A stretch of 64,000 bases of DNA from Ustulina deusta (GCA_023159155.1 JAJNNX010000002.1:248001-312000); one strand, 5' to 3'; positions 24,544 to 35,700 are shown, counted from the stretch's first letter. Program-made: numbers and translations. Notes: generated from the sequence alone by a model not told the origin.

Positions 24544-24761
24544 TAGACTTACTGCAACAGACTGCTCTGTATAATATCAACATAGGATACCCGTCACGTT
24601 AATAAAGTGTGGCTACTTTCAAATCCCTTGGCGAAACCGTGGCTCGTGATGGCTCAGCTGGACTGTTGTTGTCTATGAAACAGGTTGAATCACCTTATTG
24701 TAATTGACTCGGGTATCATATTTTTATATATACATAGGTAGGCGTTGTACTCTATCATCGC
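24544..24761. other. Short convergent intergenic region
   Basis: 218 bases between convergent genes; a TATATATACAT run near 24723 probably belongs to 3' processing signals. Nothing else seen. Confidence 0.5.
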
Positions 24762-26258
24762 CTAAGGCCACATACCGTCAAACATAAAAAGCCAATCATT
24801 CCAGTATGACAAGTACCATCCTACCAGCCAACTTCTTTTGTCGCTAGCTCCGACCTTCCAGGGGCGGGTGTACAAGCCTTCTTCTCGAAGATGTCTCTTT
24901 AGTGCCACATTGATGCTGAAACTGCTAGGACTCACGCCAACAAAGTAGTCCGACTCCAGCAATACCGCAAAATCTACGAGGGCCTGCTGGTCCCAGCTTA
25001 GAGACTTCAACTTCTCCAACTCTTGACCCTGCACCAAATCATATTTACACCTGACTTTCAAGTCCAGGCGCGCTCGGGCGTCCTTGCTGAATCTCCATGT
25101 CTCCTCTTCGCTCCCCGACGCGAGATACGCCACTCCGCCCCTAAAGCCCTGTTTTTCTGCCTTGCGAAGATATCCCTCGCTCTGATTCTCGTATGCCGGC
25201 CATTGGGACAGTGCGTCTTCTTCCGTCCGGAGATGAACACCCAGGAATACGCCGTTTGGTCTCCCCCCCCCAGATCTATCGCCCCTGCTCTCGGCCACCG
25301 ACGTGGCAAGCTCCCTCATCGACTGCACGACCTTATCGGCGAGTTCAAGTATATCCTCGCGGAGCCTCAAGAGCCCGCCAAAGGTGGCGGCGAGCTCCGG
25401 CCCATCGCGCATAACGGGCCAGTCCCAAAGCACGCCCCACGACAGCCGCACGAGCATGGGGTTTTCCCAGCTCGTGGACCGCAGGCCCAGGTCCGCCGCG
25501 AGCTCGCGCATCTGCTCCCGGAACGCAACCCCGAAGCGGTCCGTGTGTCGGTTCGGATCCCGCGAATCGCACCCGCCTCGCGTCCCGCCGAATTCCTTCG
25601 GCGTGATCCGCCGCACCATGCGCTCGGGCGGGAGGTGCTCGCGGGCCGCCTTCGCCGATACCCCCGGGATGGCGTCCAATCCCGCGTCGCTCGGGAAGAG
25701 CGCGATGTGCGGACACGCCTCGGCCATCGCGGATCGGAAATGCGCCTCCGAGAACATGTACCCGAAGCCCTGGTACTCCTTGAACAAGTCCGCCCTGTCG
25801 CGCGGAGACCGCGTGCGGATCCGCGGGATCTGCAGCCCGGTGGCGCCGGCCTCGATCGCGTACCGCACGCACGTCAGGATGTAGTTCCGGATGTTGCCTG
25901 GCCCGCCGCTGTTGTTGTCGCAGAGGAATACCAGGCCGGCCACGAGCGTCTTCGCCTCTGCTTGCTCTGTGCAGAGGCGGCGCAGTGGCCAGGAGACGAA
26001 GGGCGCGCGGGCTGACGAAAGGTCTGGTGGCGGGGTGGTGTCAGGGGATGGGCTGGGGTGTGAGGTTGTTATTGCGTGAGTGTGGGTTTCTGCAGTTGGA
26101 CTAGATGTTTGGGATGAAGTGTTGCGCACATGCCAGATGACGAACAGGGCCATGGCGCAGATGACGACCGCCGCCGCGCGGCGTGTACCAGGGCGAAACT
26201 GGAGTATCATCGCGATAGACTCGGGCTCATGAACCCACCTCGCCGACCATTTAGGCAA
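24762..26258 (-). CDS. Type II membrane glycosyltransferase, O-fucosyltransferase-like
   Basis: A 498-residue intronless protein with a short cytosolic N-terminus, one signal-anchor helix (AAAVVICAMALFVIWHV, about residues 29-45), a Ser/Thr/Pro-rich stem and a lumenal catalytic domain: the build of a Golgi glycosyltransferase. The domain opens with GLVFLCDNNSGGPGNIRNYI, and later has GVHLRTEEDA, which fits the H-X-R-X-E-X-D-type motif of GDP-fucose O-fucosyltransferase-like folds, and near the end WDQQALVDFAVLLESDYFVG and SPSSFSINV, a segment where such enzymes bind nucleotide. Family assignment is inferred from these motifs and the acceptor is unknown. A second Met at residue 17 is an alternative start that would still keep the anchor. 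Coding bases 25,250-26,050 are much more GC-rich than the flanks, and as a result the opposite strand is open for 330 codons; that antisense frame is not a gene. Confidence 0.75.
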   Translation of the reverse strand: MPKWSARWVHEPESIAMILQFRPGTRRAAAVVICAMALFVIWHVRNTSSQTSSPTAETHTHAITTSHPSPSPDTTPPPDLSSARAPFVSWPLRRLCTEQAEAKTLVAGLVFLCDNNSGGPGNIRNYILTCVRYAIEAGATGLQIPRIRTRSPRDRADLFKEYQGFGYMFSEAHFRSAMAEACPHIALFPSDAGLDAIPGVSAKAAREHLPPERMVRRITPKEFGGTRGGCDSRDPNRHTDRFGVAFREQMRELAADLGLRSTSWENPMLVRLSWGVLWDWPVMRDGPELAATFGGLLRLREDILELADKVVQSMRELATSVAESRGDRSGGGRPNGVFLGVHLRTEEDALSQWPAYENQSEGYLRKAEKQGFRGGVAYLASGSEEETWRFSKDARARLDLKVRCKYDLVQGQELEKLKSLSWDQQALVDFAVLLESDYFVGVSPSSFSINVALKRHLREEGLYTRPWKVGASDKRSWLVGWYLSYWNDWLFMFDGMWP

Positions 26259-26805
26259 CTGGATTTGTTTTTGTTGCTGTCATTTTTGCACGCGCGGTTT
26301 TAACGACAATGTTTAATTGAAGTATCGGATCGTTGGCTCAGTATTTGATGTGGAACATTCGGAGTTTTTGTGTTGCTGATGCGGAATGATGGCCCCGAGA
26401 TGCCCCTTTAGGTATTCTGTCTGGTGCGTCTAACTCTGGATGATGAAACTGGCTCCCCAAGCAGAGTCGCCAGGATGCGAATCACCCTTCGCGTTGACTT
26501 CTCGGGACTTAAGCTGCCTTTAGTTGTCAGATGAGCATTGCAAACCAAGACAAGGCTAACGTGCCAAATGATTATCGACCTAGGTATGTTTCTAGAGTGC
26601 TAACCAAGCACAACGTTGAAATTCGTTCTCCCAATACCTACAAGAACCGTAAACAATAGCCAGATGCATATTCAACCGCCGATCGGATATTCTTTTATTA
26701 ATTCTCGGATTATTTGTGGAAGTTGCTTAACTCTCATTTAGAGCTTTGAATGTTCAACGCCAAGACAAGAGAAATGGGCTCTACTATCTATCTACACATC
26801 AGTAC
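26259..26805. other. Intergenic region
   Basis: Promoter side of the glycosyltransferase gene and 3' side of the relic at 26.8 kb. No gene or repeat recognised. Confidence 0.5.
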
Positions 26806-27478
26806 TTACTCAACGACGTTCCATAAGACTGCTTCCTTATACTTGTTGATAAACTGATCTACATGCGTCGTGATCCGCCCCGGGTGGCCTTTGCGAGCCA
26901 GTAGATCGCCACCACCCCAAGTCAACTCAGTCTTGGAGGAGATTGCTCTAATGTCAACTGTATTCAACCCCAACAGGCTCAAAGATGCTCCTTTGGCTCG
27001 TCGGCTCTTTTCAGTGTGCAAGTTGGAACCGGCTAACCTAGACACTCATATCCCGAAATGCCACGTTTGTAAGTGTGGGATGCTCGACATTTTGCCTTGG
27101 TGGTATGTTCTTTTGTATTCCTGCTTCTGTATTGCCGAGATGGTCAACTCGTTGCCGAACAAGTCTCGAAAATCTGCTGGCTTTCACTAACCCGGGCGCA
27201 CTTAACTGGTGATGACAAGTCCGCACTGGATTTGCGCTATTGTATTTAGCAGGGTTTCTGGGCACCCTCTGTCTACCGTTACGTGAGGCAAGTTATCTCT
27301 CTCTCTTTGCTTATCACATCATAGATTGACCTCAGCTCAGACTCTCCGAATACCAAGGATCGCCCTTCTCATCGATCTGGTGGTCAAATGTCGACGTTGA
27401 TTTCTCCATGTCAGCCTTCCTCCATGTCTTGACAGGCAATCGCCTAGGGTTACTCCATTTCAACTTAGCATGCGCCAT
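26806..27478 (-). pseudogene. Decayed unrecognised gene with several premature stops
   Basis: Reading the minus strand, protein-like blocks follow each other. Block A starts at the ATG at 27478 (MAHAKLKWSNPRRLPVKTW, then STFDHQIDEKGDPWYSES). Blocks B to D share one frame: LPHVTVDRGCPETLLN, then ADFRDLFGNELTISAIQKQ, GKMSSIPHLQTWHFG, LSLLGLNTVDIRAISS and finally DQFINKYKEAVLWNVVE before a TAA at 26806-26808. Within blocks B-D there are in-frame stops at 27202-27204 (TAA), 27187-27189 (TAG), 27184-27186 (TGA) and 27046-27048 (TGA). Each becomes CAA, CAG or CGA by undoing one C-to-T change. Block A is out of frame with B, by an intron or an indel; no good donor is visible. I do not recognise the family. 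It could instead be a live gene with introns I failed to resolve. Confidence 0.5.
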
Positions 27479-28599
27479 GAATCTTGTGAAGGTAACGTTA
27501 ATGATGTATTTTAGAGTATCAACACCAATCCGCTACACCATAATCAAAGACTATGCTTGACGCGAGAAAGCACTACGTCATTGAGTCTGGGAATTAGTGC
27601 GGCTGGTTCTCACCAAAAATTTCCGCTGCTCTATGCTAGTAAATGTTCTCTGAAAACTTCTTCAAGTATACTACTACAACTAATAGAAATCGGTGTTCAA
27701 CCAGCTACCCAATAACGTCGCTTCATCCGGTGAGGCCTAAAGTAGGGCTCTCCTGATCCGAGAAGGTCTCGCAAGAAAATCAAAGCGCCCGGGTATTTTA
27801 GCAAACTTTATAAATGCGGAGTAGCTTCTCAACTGGTTAAAAAATGAAAGAGGCGTGTTGAAAGGATGTTGCGGGAGAAGGCTGGTGGCGTAGTTGGAGT
27901 GCGATAAGCACCTGCTAAGTAAGTAACGGGGGCAGAGTAGATATGGGCTGTGCTCATAGAATAGGGATGTCTTCGAAAATAGGGCTTTCATGTCTTATAA
28001 AAAAGAAGAATAAAATAAACGCTTTTCTCATGAACAATATTCTTAACTTCATGTGATCGCCGCCGTGGAAGTCGATGTTAAGATAGATTAGGTCCGCTTC
28101 GGGAAGGTTTCTAGCTGCTATCTTCACTGACCGCCAAGTAACTTATAGGCCTCCCTGCCTTATCAACCCTATCTAGGTCAATTGGACCACCCTCGCTGCC
28201 AGTCAGACCCACCACAATGCTACTTCCAACGTGCTATCGTGGAAACGCGGGTGGTCATTCGAACGGAGTGCGATAGAAGCAGCCGGCATGGACCCAAAGC
28301 TTGCGACTAGGTCTGATGACCACCACCCGGCATCGTCACCGGGCATGAGGAGCACCTTAATCAATGAGAGGGGCACGCGCCCGCTCGGACGGGCAGACGG
28401 CCAGTGGACGATGGTCCTCTTCGGTAAACACTGGCTGTTTGGCATCTATATAACTCTCTTTCTCCTTGTCTCGAGCATATATGGTTTCAACAAACGCTTC
28501 TCCTGCTGGTTTTCACCTGCCAGCTGCTCGCTTTCCACAAGTCCAGTCTTTAACGCACCTGGGAACTACACCACCCATAAACTAACAGAGGCCATTGAA
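27479..28599. other. Intergenic region upstream of the GH43 gene
   Basis: No supported gene. A frame from 28231 is continuous with the GH43 coding region but contains the TATA-like site and is more likely promoter/leader than protein. A minus-strand frame at 27991-27737 (84 codons) has no recognisable feature. Confidence 0.5.
28447..28453 (+). promoter_or_regulatory. TATA-box-like site of the GH43 gene
   Basis: TATATAA lies 147 bases before the chosen GH43 ATG (28600), followed by a CT-rich stretch. Its place inside the longer open frame argues for the ATG at 28600 rather than 28231. Confidence 0.5.
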
Positions 28600-30093
28600 A
28601 TGGGAAGCCTTTTCTTACACTCATTCGTTGGTATCGTCCTCTCGACAATGGCACGGGCGCTGCCCTTCATGCGTCCGGCGAGCCTCGACTATTCTACCGC
28701 CGAGGCTGGGAATCCCTTTGTAGACGGCTGGTACGCGGATCCAGATACCGAGTTCTACGATGGAAAGTACTGGGTCTTCCCCACATCATCCTATACATAT
28801 AACGAGCAGACGTATCTCGACGCCTTCTCTAGTCCCGACCTGATAAGTTGGGAGAAGCATGAGAACATTTTGACGATAGCGGATGTCAAGTGGGCGACCA
28901 GGGCTGTGTGGGCGCCTGCACCGATATCCCGGAATGGGAAATACTACTTGTACTTCGGTGCGAATGACATCCAGGAAGGCGAGCCGGAGGAGGGCGTGAT
29001 TGGTGGCATCGGAGTCGCTGTAGCGGACAGACCAGAGGGCCCGTACGTAGATGCCATCGGTAAGCCGCTTATCGGAGAGTATCATAACGGCGCGCAGCCT
29101 ATCGACCAGGATGTGTTCATCGACGATGATGGGCAGGCTTACATCTTCTACGGCGGCCACTCTCACTGCAACATCGCTAAAATAAACGACGATATGATCT
29201 CTATTGGGCAATTCGACGATGGAACTTCGTTTAAGGAAATCACGCCCGAAGGCTATGTTGAAGGGAGCCAGATGATTAAGCGTAATGGAAAGTACTATCT
29301 GATGTGGTCGGAAGGCGTCTGGACTGGGCCGGACTATAGCGTGTCCTATGCCATGTCCGACTCCGTCATGGGCCCTTTCACTAAACTGGCGAAGATCCTG
29401 GAACAGGACTCAGCAGTGGCTAAGGGGAGTGGCCATAACGGTGTCATCCACATCCCCAACACGGATATTTGGTACATTATCTATCATCGGCGACCGCTTA
29501 GCGAGACAGATGGCAACCACCGTGTGTTAGCGTACGATCGCATGCACTTTAACGACGACGGCACGATCGCTCCGATTACGATGCTTGTTAAGGACAACTT
29601 CGCCGATGGACAGGCGGTGGGATGGAAACAGTACGGCGACGGGTGGTCTGTTGTCGGTGAACGGCTTACGAGCTCGGGAGCCTCTGTCGCGATGCTCGAT
29701 ACAAACTTTGGCGACCTGATCTACGATGCTATCATCTCGATTCCGGACTCGAGCGCTGACGCAGGACTCTTGTTCCGCGCAGCCAACGCATCAGATAACC
29801 TTGCGCAGCTCAACGGTTACTATGCTAAGATATCTCCTTCAGGAGGCGTGACCCTCCAGAAGGTCGTCAACGGCGCATCGTCCATTTTGAGTCAGGGGGG
29901 CGCGGCTATTGCGACTGGTACAGAATATCATGTAAGAGTTACAGCTGTGGCTTCTACAATCAGTGTCTTTGTCGAGGATATGCAAACTCCCACGGTCACT
30001 GCGACAGACAACTCATTCTCAACAGGGGCAGATGGTGTGTATTCGTCAGCAGCCGGGGCTCGGTTTGGTTTCATTTCCGTGGCAAAACCCTAA
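28600..30093 (+). CDS. Secreted glycoside hydrolase family 43 enzyme with C-terminal lectin-like domain
   Basis: A plant-cell-wall hydrolase acting on arabinose- or xylose-containing polysaccharides. From the ATG at 28600 the product has 497 residues and begins with a signal peptide (MGSLFLHSFVGIVLSTMARA, cleavage about residue 20). The five-bladed propeller shows the GH43 catalytic set: base Asp47 in WYADPD, modulator Asp169 in IDQDVFIDDDG, and acid Glu221 in YVEGSQM. The segments WAPAPISRNGKYYLYFG and GSGHNGVI are also characteristic. After about residue 330 a separate beta-sandwich domain (DAGLLFRAAN, TGTEYHVRVTA) resembles a LamG/CBM66-type sugar-binding module. No introns. The exact subfamily and substrate cannot be told by eye; alpha-arabinofuranosidase, beta-xylosidase and related activities all remain possible. 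The frame extends 123 codons upstream to 28231, which I treat as non-coding. Confidence 0.9.
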   Translation: MGSLFLHSFVGIVLSTMARALPFMRPASLDYSTAEAGNPFVDGWYADPDTEFYDGKYWVFPTSSYTYNEQTYLDAFSSPDLISWEKHENILTIADVKWATRAVWAPAPISRNGKYYLYFGANDIQEGEPEEGVIGGIGVAVADRPEGPYVDAIGKPLIGEYHNGAQPIDQDVFIDDDGQAYIFYGGHSHCNIAKINDDMISIGQFDDGTSFKEITPEGYVEGSQMIKRNGKYYLMWSEGVWTGPDYSVSYAMSDSVMGPFTKLAKILEQDSAVAKGSGHNGVIHIPNTDIWYIIYHRRPLSETDGNHRVLAYDRMHFNDDGTIAPITMLVKDNFADGQAVGWKQYGDGWSVVGERLTSSGASVAMLDTNFGDLIYDAIISIPDSSADAGLLFRAANASDNLAQLNGYYAKISPSGGVTLQKVVNGASSILSQGGAAIATGTEYHVRVTAVASTISVFVEDMQTPTVTATDNSFSTGADGVYSSAAGARFGFISVAKP

Positions 30094-30680
30094 TAATAGA
30101 TTCCTCTACAGAACGAGGTCACATATCCCGGCGACTGCCAAATTCACAAGAAAATCGTTAAAGATACCTACAATGTAAGGTCTACCCATCCGCGATGCCT
30201 AGTAATCATAGTAAGGCACGAAACCGGCTCGAACATTTTAGCCTTGAACCGGTTCCGGGTATGTCGGACCGCCCTTAGTTAACGCAAAGGGGGAGCGACT
30301 TGACTCCGAGCGTTCCGTAAGAGTCGCTTCTTGTGCCTATCAGCTATTCGTGGCAGAGGAAGCTGATAGCGTATACGATTAGTGCAGGTAGCACTAGGGG
30401 GAGCAAAAGCCATCATCTTCAGCACAGAAAATCCTACCTTGGCATTGGCTCATTTGGAAACTAGGTACCTTAAATGAACCCGAAGCACAGAAAGAAGTGG
30501 AGGACAACAGGGGTTTGTTTTAAGCTCTGGGCGCGGCATGTTCCGCGTATGCCAGAGAACCACCACATCACATCACACATTGTATCCAAAATGTGCGTAC
30601 GTCGGCATCCCAATTCCTCAGTGGCCTTAACCCCTCACTGTCGATGATATACTTGCCTAGATTCGCCGCCAAATCCTCAG
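30094..30680. other. Intergenic region with small hairpins
   Basis: Between GH43 and the SDR gene on the same strand. Apart from the inverted repeats at 30246-30368 it holds no recognised feature. Confidence 0.55.
30246..30368. repeat. Three close inverted repeats downstream of GH43
   Basis: GAACCGGTTC (30246-30255) is a perfect 10-base palindrome. AGCGACT (30294-30300) pairs with AGTCGCT (30322-30328). TATCAGCT (30338-30345) pairs with AGCTGATA (30361-30368). They lie within 125 bases, 150-275 bases after the GH43 stop. They could be 3' RNA structures or the remnant of a small element. Confidence 0.55.
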
Positions 30681-31675
30681 ATGCCCCAAAAGACGGTTCT
30701 TATAACAGGATGTAGCGATGGAGGGATCGGCGCTTCACTGGCTGCCGAATTCCAGCTCCGCGGTCTTCGTGTCTTTGCCACGGCGCGCGACCCGTCCAAG
30801 ATGGCGAGTCTCGCGGCCCTCGGTATCGAAACGCTGGCGTTAGACGTGACATCCGACTCATCGATTGAGCAAGCCGTGGCAGTGGTTCAGGAGAAGCTCA
30901 ACAATAACAGCAATGGCAATGACAAACCCAGCACGGACCAAGAACCGAGGAAACGGCTGGACCTACTAATCAATAACGCTGGCGTAAACTACGTGCTGCC
31001 CTTCTCCGACACCAAGATCTCGGATCTGAGAAGGGTATTCGACACGAATGTCATTGGCTCGCTGGCAGTCACACAGGCCTTCATTCCGCTCATGATGCAC
31101 CGCGGAGCCTCGACTTCGGAGACCAGGAAGGACGGCAGAGGGAAAAGCATAGTCGTCATGCTCGGCAGCGTCAACGAGGTCTTCTCGCCGCCTTACCAGG
31201 CCGCTTACAATGCGTCTAAGGCCGCGGTGCACGCCGCGGCGAGGACGCTGCGCGTCGAGCTCGCCCCCCTGGGCATCCACTGCGTGACGTTGATAACGGG
31301 GAGCGTGCGCACCAAGTTGTTCGAGAATGCCCCGTCGAAGGTCCCCGAAGGGAGTTTCTACAGCCACGTCGCGCGCCGGATCGAGGAGCGGGAGTTTCTG
31401 AAAAACGCGCAGTGGGTGGACGCGGACGAGTTCGCGAGACAAGTCGTCGACGACTTGCTGAAGCCGAAGCCGAAACTCGACATATGGCGCGGCGGCCTGG
31501 CCAGGATCGCGTCTTGGTTGGCGTGGTTGGGATGGGAGGGCATGTTGGTAAGTCTCCCCCCTTGTGCGGTCTGCTTCCGGAGAGGCGGACAAGGAGAGAA
31601 GAGTAGCGCGAGAGCTAATCGGAACAGGATTCTGCTATGCTCAAAGCGAATCATCTCGACGAAATCCAAATATAA
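30681..31675 (+). CDS. Short-chain dehydrogenase/reductase, 1-acyl-DHAP-reductase-like (Ayr1 type)
   Basis: Classical SDR fold with NADP(H)-binding TGCSDGGIG at residues 9-17, NNAG, a catalytic Ser (GSVNEV) and the YNASK pair (Tyr and Lys). The line-up from VLITGCSDGGIG through LAAEFQLRGLRVFATAR matches yeast Ayr1, which reduces 1-acyl-dihydroxyacetone phosphate at lipid droplets and the ER. Two exons: 30681-31547 and 31628-31675 (304 residues). The donor GTAAGT after ATGTTG and acceptor AACAG join to a short terminal exon ending NHLDEIQI. Reading through instead would add an Arg-rich tail of low quality. A low-complexity insert of Asn, Ser, Gly, Asp and Pro lies before RLDLLINNAG. Substrate is inferred; many fungal SDRs with this look act on other ketones. 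Confidence 0.82.
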
Positions 31676-32750
31676 GCCTTTTGGGGAGGGTGTCTAGGTT
31701 AGTGTAGGAGGGTCAGTCCCAGGCGTTAGCGAGGAAAAAGAAGGCCGAGGGGGGGCGTCAACTGGAAGACCGGACATTACTCATGAAATTACCTCTTCGA
31801 CTCGTTTCTAAGATATATCTCAACTATCAGCCTATGTATGGGAGGCAACGAAGAACGATACGGCACTAGCCACGCTCTCTTTAATTGTCTTGTCCTTTGC
31901 ATAGTCGAGCTCCGGCTTTGTCGGTTTCAGATCTCAGAAATTACATTACTACCTAGTTGGGATATCTGGGTCTCTTCTGTGCCCAACTTTCCATCAAACA
32001 CACGCGCGCATCTGTCCCTGTTTACCTTCTCAGCAGATTTCTCGGTGTGGTGGATTCGAACCTACCTACTTACCCCCGAGCTGATCTGTCTGGTAAGCTT
32101 GTGTCATACTTGCATTGACTTTAGGTCCCTCCCTCTATTAGAAACTGCCTTTCTCTTCAAGCTACCCTCCCAAAATTTGTTACGCACAACAACTATATGG
32201 TTCCTCTCTACACCTTCTAGGGCCTATCTTTCTTGCAAGGAGAGAGACTCCTGTCTCTGCTTAATCCTTACTAGCATTCTTACTTTTCGTTTGTCTTGGC
32301 CCTCCAAGACTCTGCTCCTCCGCTGTAACAAGGGGGACTTCGGACCTGGTTTGTGAAAGGCTGGAGGGGGCAACTACGCAATGTGCTGAGATTGGAGAAT
32401 AAGAAGGTAGAACAGGGAAACAAGGCTTCCTGCGACTGGCACCTTCTATTTATATATTGCATTGATCTTTCTATCACTAACTTGAGCCTGCATTGAGTTG
32501 GAGAGGCCAGTGGCATTGCAGTATGGACTCTTGATCTCTTCTGGCGCCTATTATTTACAGTTGGGGGTGTAGCTAACCCATACTGTGCAGAATATGGAGA
32601 GAGATTTAACAGGCAAGAAAGACAGCCACCTTAGCAATGCTCTGCACGAAGTACCACAACAGCGCTAGAAAAAGTGGTCTATGGGCGGCCAAGAGGGATG
32701 TTGGAGGCAATCGAATTTGCCAGTAAGTTCAGATCACCAGTGAGAAAAAC
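31676..32750. other. Convergent intergenic region
   Basis: Between the SDR and MSH4 3' ends. A plus-strand frame at 31838-32356 is open for 172 codons but is pyrimidine-rich, Leu/Ser/Phe-rich and without recognisable motifs; I do not call it a gene. Confidence 0.5.
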
Positions 32751-35700
32751 TCAGTTTATCTCTTTAGGTTCCCTTTCGGCGCTCGTGCCATCCATTTGTA
32801 GAACAAATTCATCTTGAAGGTGTCTAAGATAGCTTCCTAGTGCCGCATCGTCCATCTCCGAGTTCATCAACTGTGTCAGCATTGAGGTTAGGTTAAGAAT
32901 CACTTTTCGCTGACGAATAAGCCGTCTCGACTCGGATGCGTCTTTCTGTCGTTCCATGGAGTCCACCAATGTCTGCGAAACCTCTTGCGCGACTTCGATA
33001 AAGCTCTCAGGGAATCCCATTGCTCTTGCAAGATTGATGCCGTAGTTTTTCTCTTGGACGGAACCCGACTTAATCTTGTAGAGCATAGTCATTCGGGGTT
33101 CATCTTTAGATGAATGGGAAATATCCGTTTCAAGATGGAGATTTAGTACACCTGGTCGGCTACCAAGTATTTTTGCTGTTGGTCACATTAAGGTTAGTAT
33201 TAGAAGATAATACAGGTTAGGGTATCTTACTGAGTTCTTGAAAGTGAGTTGCAAACCACACAATAGAACCACTTTGGATGAGAGCTTCGGATATGGCAAG
33301 AGCAATTGCCAGACCGTCCCTCGAGCTGGTTCCCCGACCCAGCTCGTCGATAATGGTAAGGCTCTGGTTGTTAATATTCCTTACAACAACAATCAGGCAA
33401 GGCCAAACAGCAATAATTGTGGGAATGTTTCCTACCTCAAGATGAAAGCCATTTCTCTCATTTCGAGCGAGAATGTTGACATATTTGCCTCGATATTGTC
33501 ATCAGTAGACAATCGTACGAAGAGCTGCTGGAAAATTGGAAAAGTCGCATATTGAGCCGGAACAAAAGAGCCAATCTGAGCCATAACTTGCATGAGTGCG
33601 ACCATTCTGATATAAGTGCTTTTCCCACTCATGTTACAGCCGGAGATGATTTGAAACCGATGCTGCTCGTCCGCGTAGGCATCGTTTGGAACAAAACGGT
33701 CGGGATTTACCTGGATTCTATTAATTCGTATAATCCGAAAGAATTTTAACCGCAGCTTACACGTTCGCAAATCGGATTCCGTGCGCTTTTCAATGCTAGT
33801 GTGTCACTGATTTCAGGCCGTATGTAATCCCTTGTAGTTGCTGATTGAGCGAATGACATTACCATATCTAGGAGGGCGATACCCTCACATATACGAAAAA
33901 GTTCTGGGACATGTTCTCGGATATCATCGAGAAGTTGTTGGATAATCTTCTCGCTTAACATCACGGCCTCGTTGTGAGAATCAGTGATCCGGTTGTTTAA
34001 TTGAACCAATATTAAGCTTTGACATTCGATCCACCGACTCCTAATTATTGTGTTGATAAAGACGTCAGGAAATTGTCGATCCTCGAACACACTCTGCTCC
34101 AGGCGTAACCAGAATTTGCGGCGGTTATCAAACTTCACCTCAACTACGAGTTCGTGTTCTTCTGATCCCCCTATTAGATCGCTTTGCTCCAGAGACGAAT
34201 AGAAGTCTTACTGCTGAGTTCATCAACATGTCGATATACATCTTCTGTTGCCTCCTTGTATGTCTGTCGAGCAATGTCCAAGAGGCCATGGACACCGGAC
34301 TATAACAACATTAGAAGATGAATATCAATACTAGAGACCGATGCTGACCTTCACAGCATATACCCTTTGATTCCGCATGTCAATCGGTGCTTTCATAGCA
34401 GTGACGTCCTCATTGATCGTGTCTGTGATGATGTTCATTACTAGTTGGATCACTTTTTCTCCGCATAATCCGTATATCCGCTTCAAGAGGTCTGTTCGCG
34501 CAGCTGCCAGAGCCTCACGCAATTGGGGGACAGCAATGACGAATGCCTTTACTCTCAGAACGAGATCTATTGCGAGCTCTGTTGCAGATATTGAGGATTG
34601 CTGAGGGACAATAACAAGCTATTCTAGTTAACTTTGTTGTCATGTCAGAGAGCGAGGGAGCATACACTTGTTAGAAGCTTCTCAACATCGGTGAACTCTT
34701 TAAGGGCTGAGCCAAGTTAGCCCATACCATCGCCCTATATGGGTGTACAGTACCTTTGCGGATCTCAAAGAACATATCTTCCTTCATGGTAAGTTCTTCA
34801 AGTGCGTCATAACGGGGAATGAGAACGCTTTCAACCTGACTTGAGGGCTGTATTATATTGCTCCGCAGCATTCTTGTCCCCATTGGAGTTGAACATTGGT
34901 TCAAAAGGCCGAAAAGACAGTCTTTTGACCTTGGTTCCTGCAGATTCTGGATCAACTCTAGAGAGTGAATAGTTGATAGATCGATCATCATCGTGTTTTC
35001 CGATGGCTGATATCGAATCCGCAAGGAATGGGCCGCAATTGACACGCGACAAGATAGTTCTACATACTTGGCTGCCTACACCTAGTAAGATACTTGAAAG
35101 GAATAGAAGATTTGAATTTCTCACAGCGGCGAAAGAACATGTGGCATAAAAGTTGCCACCGATTGCCACCTTGATTGCCTCAAGGTCATCTCGAAATGCC
35201 AAACTCTGAATGAACTCGAGCCCAACATGTTCAGACCAATACTTACGATCTAGCGGCTCAATTGCAGTGGCAGGGAGTTCTACTTCAATGATAGAAAGAA
35301 GATTGGATTTTGGATTCGGCGGCAGCACGGTGTTCACCATTAGGATAGTAGAAGGCTCGTACATCTGGAGCTTGTGTATGGTCCGGACGTAGAATTGCGT
35401 ATCACATATTTGACTCAAGACAGCTTCATTGGTGGTGATGTTTATAAAAGAAAGACCAACGGACGGAGACACGCCCCGTGCCTCGGCAATAGCACAGATG
35501 ACAACGTGCGAGTCGGAACCCCAGAGAGACTTCCGCCCAGTCGCTGTGCTGTTCTGACGGCGTTGTCCAAAGGGGCGAGATGAACTGTTGATGGAACGAG
35601 ATGTGCTATAAGAATAGGAATGTCGGCTGACACTTGTCGAAGGCCTTGGAGGAGCCGTTCGGCTACGAGTGGAAGAACACGAAGATTCCGAAGACAGAGA

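Noticed and set aside
25023..26015. Plus-strand 330-codon open frame antisense to the glycosyltransferase
   Set aside because: It mirrors the GC-rich codons of the real gene; its composition (Arg/Pro/Ala-rich) and lack of motifs are those of an antisense shadow.
32041..32066. TTCGAATCC-like word resembling a tRNA B box on the minus strand
   Set aside because: The flanking bases do not form a T-arm stem and no matching A box or acceptor stem is present.
31838..32356. 172-codon frame between the SDR and MSH4 genes
   Set aside because: Pyrimidine-rich, Leu/Ser/Phe/Thr-rich, no motif, no start context; looks like untranslated convergent sequence.
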